Assembly (NCBI GenBank): GCA_038247995.1
Contig: JBBRUG010000357.1
Coordinates: forward strand, 1-5,767
DNA from: JBBRUG01 sp038247995
GTDB taxonomy: Bacteria; Chloroflexota; Chloroflexia; Chloroflexales; Chloroflexaceae
Length of the DNA: 5,767 nucleotides
Direction: 5' to 3'
This document shows positions 4,141 to 5,767 of the stretch, piece after piece (the first letter of the stretch is position 1; each line of letters begins with the position of its first letter). The notes beneath the pieces were generated by a model. That model did not search any database and had not been told where the DNA came from. It saw only the letters and a list, made by a program, of their open reading frames with translations. Position numbers and translations under genes: made by a program.

Positions 4141-5685
4141 ATGGCAAACATGATTGCGCCTGGTTTGGAATGGCCCAACCTGCTGGCCCAACTGAAAACA
4201 ATTGTGCCCGAAGCTTTCGACGCCGAAGGAAATGTACTCAACCTGATCGAGGGTGATTGGGGTTTTTCCGGCCATAGTAAGCACTATGCTTCGGCGGTTG
4301 ATGGGAATGAGCTCGGGCGCATGCCGATGATCGACCTGGAGACGGCCAAGCGCGCTGTGCGCTCCGCTGCGCAGGAACATCAGCAGTGGACGCAGGTTGA
4401 CCTGGATACGCGCCGGCAGCGCGTGCGGGATTGTCTGGAGGCACTACGCGCGCATCGTGATCTGATTGCGCACCTGCTGATGTGGGAGATCGGCAAGCCG
4501 CACAAGCTTGCCTGCGACGACGTTGACCGCTGTATCTCCGGCGTTGAATGGTATGTTGATCATATCGCAGGTATGCTCGCCGGGCGCACGCCCCTGGGCC
4601 TGATCTCCAATATCGCCTCGTGGAACTACCCTTATTCGGTGTTGATGCACGCCGTGCTCGTGCAGACACTGGCCGGCAATGCCGCGATTGCCAAAACGCC
4701 CACCGACGGTGGCCTTTATGCGCTTACGCTCGGCTTTGCCCTGGCCCGGCGCGCCGGCTTGCCCGTCGCGCTGGTCAGTGGTTCAGGCGGTGTACTCTCC
4801 GATGCGCTGGTGCGCAACCAGGATGTCGCCTGCCTCGCGTTTGTGGGCGGGAAGAGTAATGGGCGCGATATCGCCGCCTCGCTCTACGACCGTGAGAAGC
4901 GCTATATGCTAGAGATGGAAGGCGTCAATTGTTACGGGATCTGGGATTACAGCGATTGGAACGGGCTGGCGCAACAACTCAAGAAGGGTTATGCCTACGG
5001 CAAACAGCGCTGTACCGCCTATATTCGTTTTGTTGTGCAGCGGCGGCTCTTCCCCCGCTTCCTCGACACCTACTTGCCCGCGCTGAAGGCGCTCAAGGTC
5101 GGCCACCCATTGCTCGCCGATCCGACCAACGGCGCACTGCCCGACCTCGATTTCGGCCCGTTGATCAACTCGCGTAAGGTGGAAGAGTTGCGCGTGATGT
5201 ATAGCGAGGCGATCGGCGCCGGCGCAATCAGCCTGGTTGAAGGGGAACTGCACGAAGCGCGCTTCCTGGCGGGGCAGGACATTTCGGCCTATCTGGCCCC
5301 GCATACGCTGCTCAATGTGCCGCGCAACTGTCGCCTGCATCACAACGAACCTTTTGGCCCGATTGATTCAATTGTGGTTGTCGACAGCGTTGAAGAGTTA
5401 GTCAGCGAGATGAATATCTCAAACGGTAATCTCGTCTCTTCAATCGCCTGTGACGATCCGGCGCTGGCGCATATGGTGGCCGGAGAACTGCGCTCGTTCA
5501 AGGTGGGTATTAATCAGGTGCGTTCGCGCGGCGACCGCGAAGAGGTATTCGGTGGGATGGGCGCGTCGTGGAAGGGCTGCTTTGTAGGCGGCAAATACCT
5601 GGTGCAGTCGGTGACGCTCGGCCCGCCCGGCGAACGGCTCTACGGCAACTTCCCCGACTACACGCTGCTGCCGGAAACGCGATGA
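4141..5685 (+). CDS. Aldehyde dehydrogenase superfamily protein (NAD(P)-dependent, substrate unknown)
   Basis: The 514-residue soluble protein has the length and motif order of the NAD(P)-dependent aldehyde dehydrogenases, which oxidise aldehydes to acids through a cysteine thioester. Visible motifs are ASWNYPYS (159-166) with the oxyanion Asn162, AKTP with coenzyme-site Lys185, FVGGKSNG (234-241) in place of the usual FTGS, LEMEG (257-261) with general-base Glu258 in place of LELGG, GKQRCTA with catalytic Cys291, NEPFGPI (402-408) with Glu403, and GGMGASWKG near the C-terminus. All expected catalytic residues are present, so it is probably active, but the altered LEMEG, FVGG and AKTP loops mark a divergent subfamily that I cannot name. 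It has its own promoter and Shine-Dalgarno 259 bp after the kinase gene and a hairpin just after its stop, which suggests a separate transcript. A role in oxidising an aldehyde from sugar breakdown is possible but is only inferred from proximity. Confidence 0.9.
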   Translation: MANMIAPGLEWPNLLAQLKTIVPEAFDAEGNVLNLIEGDWGFSGHSKHYASAVDGNELGRMPMIDLETAKRAVRSAAQEHQQWTQVDLDTRRQRVRDCLEALRAHRDLIAHLLMWEIGKPHKLACDDVDRCISGVEWYVDHIAGMLAGRTPLGLISNIASWNYPYSVLMHAVLVQTLAGNAAIAKTPTDGGLYALTLGFALARRAGLPVALVSGSGGVLSDALVRNQDVACLAFVGGKSNGRDIAASLYDREKRYMLEMEGVNCYGIWDYSDWNGLAQQLKKGYAYGKQRCTAYIRFVVQRRLFPRFLDTYLPALKALKVGHPLLADPTNGALPDLDFGPLINSRKVEELRVMYSEAIGAGAISLVEGELHEARFLAGQDISAYLAPHTLLNVPRNCRLHHNEPFGPIDSIVVVDSVEELVSEMNISNGNLVSSIACDDPALAHMVAGELRSFKVGINQVRSRGDREEVFGGMGASWKGCFVGGKYLVQSVTLGPPGERLYGNFPDYTLLPETR

Positions 5686-5690
5686 AAACG

Positions 5691-5726
5691 CGGCGTTGGT
5701 GGGTGGGTGAAGCCCCAACGCCGTTT
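5691..5726. terminator. Terminator-like hairpin, possibly bidirectional
   Basis: A perfect 9-bp GC-rich stem, CGGCGTTGG (5691-5699) with CCAACGCCG (5715-5723), encloses a 15-nt loop and starts 6 nt after the dehydrogenase stop. On the + strand it is followed by TTT then CCC, a short T tract. On the - strand the stem is followed after two bases by TTTT. This fits a terminator serving both strands. Confidence 0.6.
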
Positions 5727-5767
5727 CCCGCCTCCACTTACCGCAATGCCACCGCCCGACGGGTGCC

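Noticed and set aside
5692..5707. Possible two-tetrad G-quadruplex (GG, GG, GGG, GGG runs)
   Set aside because: The same bases form a strong 9-bp hairpin stem and its loop, which explains them better.

Overview
The window looks like a chromosomal segment of a GC-rich bacterium, most likely a Chloroflexota member of class Chloroflexia. This placement is an inference from protein flavour, a lipoprotein-type sugar-binding protein, and spacers filled with degenerate 7-bp tandem repeats; no rRNA or marker gene confirms it. All recognisable genes lie on the + strand. No tRNA, rRNA, CRISPR array, transposase or phage gene is visible.

Layout. Positions 1-90 are a leader with an AT-rich patch and a run of twelve C. 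Positions 91-1110 encode a ribose/galactose-type (RbsC-like) ABC permease. An 87-bp spacer carries two tandem TTCA-loop hairpins. Positions 1198-2190 encode a sugar-binding lipoprotein (Peripla_BP_4 type). A spacer with two heptamer arrays (GGACGAC x7 and TCAGCCC x3) leads into the most unusual locus. There, 2293-3881 encodes one RbsA-like ABC ATP-binding domain joined through a leucine-heptad coiled coil to a NarL/DesK-type histidine kinase (HisKA_3 plus HATPase_c). It is split into two overlapping reading frames at a GGGG run (2616-2619): 2293-2622 holds Walker A, and 2619-3881 holds the remaining ABC half plus the kinase. A 259-bp spacer contains repeats, a probable extended -10 promoter and a ribosome binding site. 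It is followed by an aldehyde dehydrogenase-superfamily gene (4141-5685) and a bidirectional terminator-like hairpin (5691-5726).

How the genes may work together. Permease, binding protein and ABC-kinase form a tandem set that resembles a sugar importer operon. However, the only ATPase in the window keeps its Walker A motif while diverging at the catalytic glutamate (Asp), the H-loop histidine (Thr) and the signature motif (LSSEQ). The half of the protein where RbsA would carry its second ABC domain is a complete cytoplasmic histidine kinase instead. The working hypothesis is that transporter parts have been turned into a receptor: the lipoprotein binds a sugar, the permease changes conformation, and a docked pseudo-ABC domain passes this to the kinase. 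No response regulator is present, so it must be encoded elsewhere. The aldehyde dehydrogenase has its own promoter signals and may be only a neighbour.
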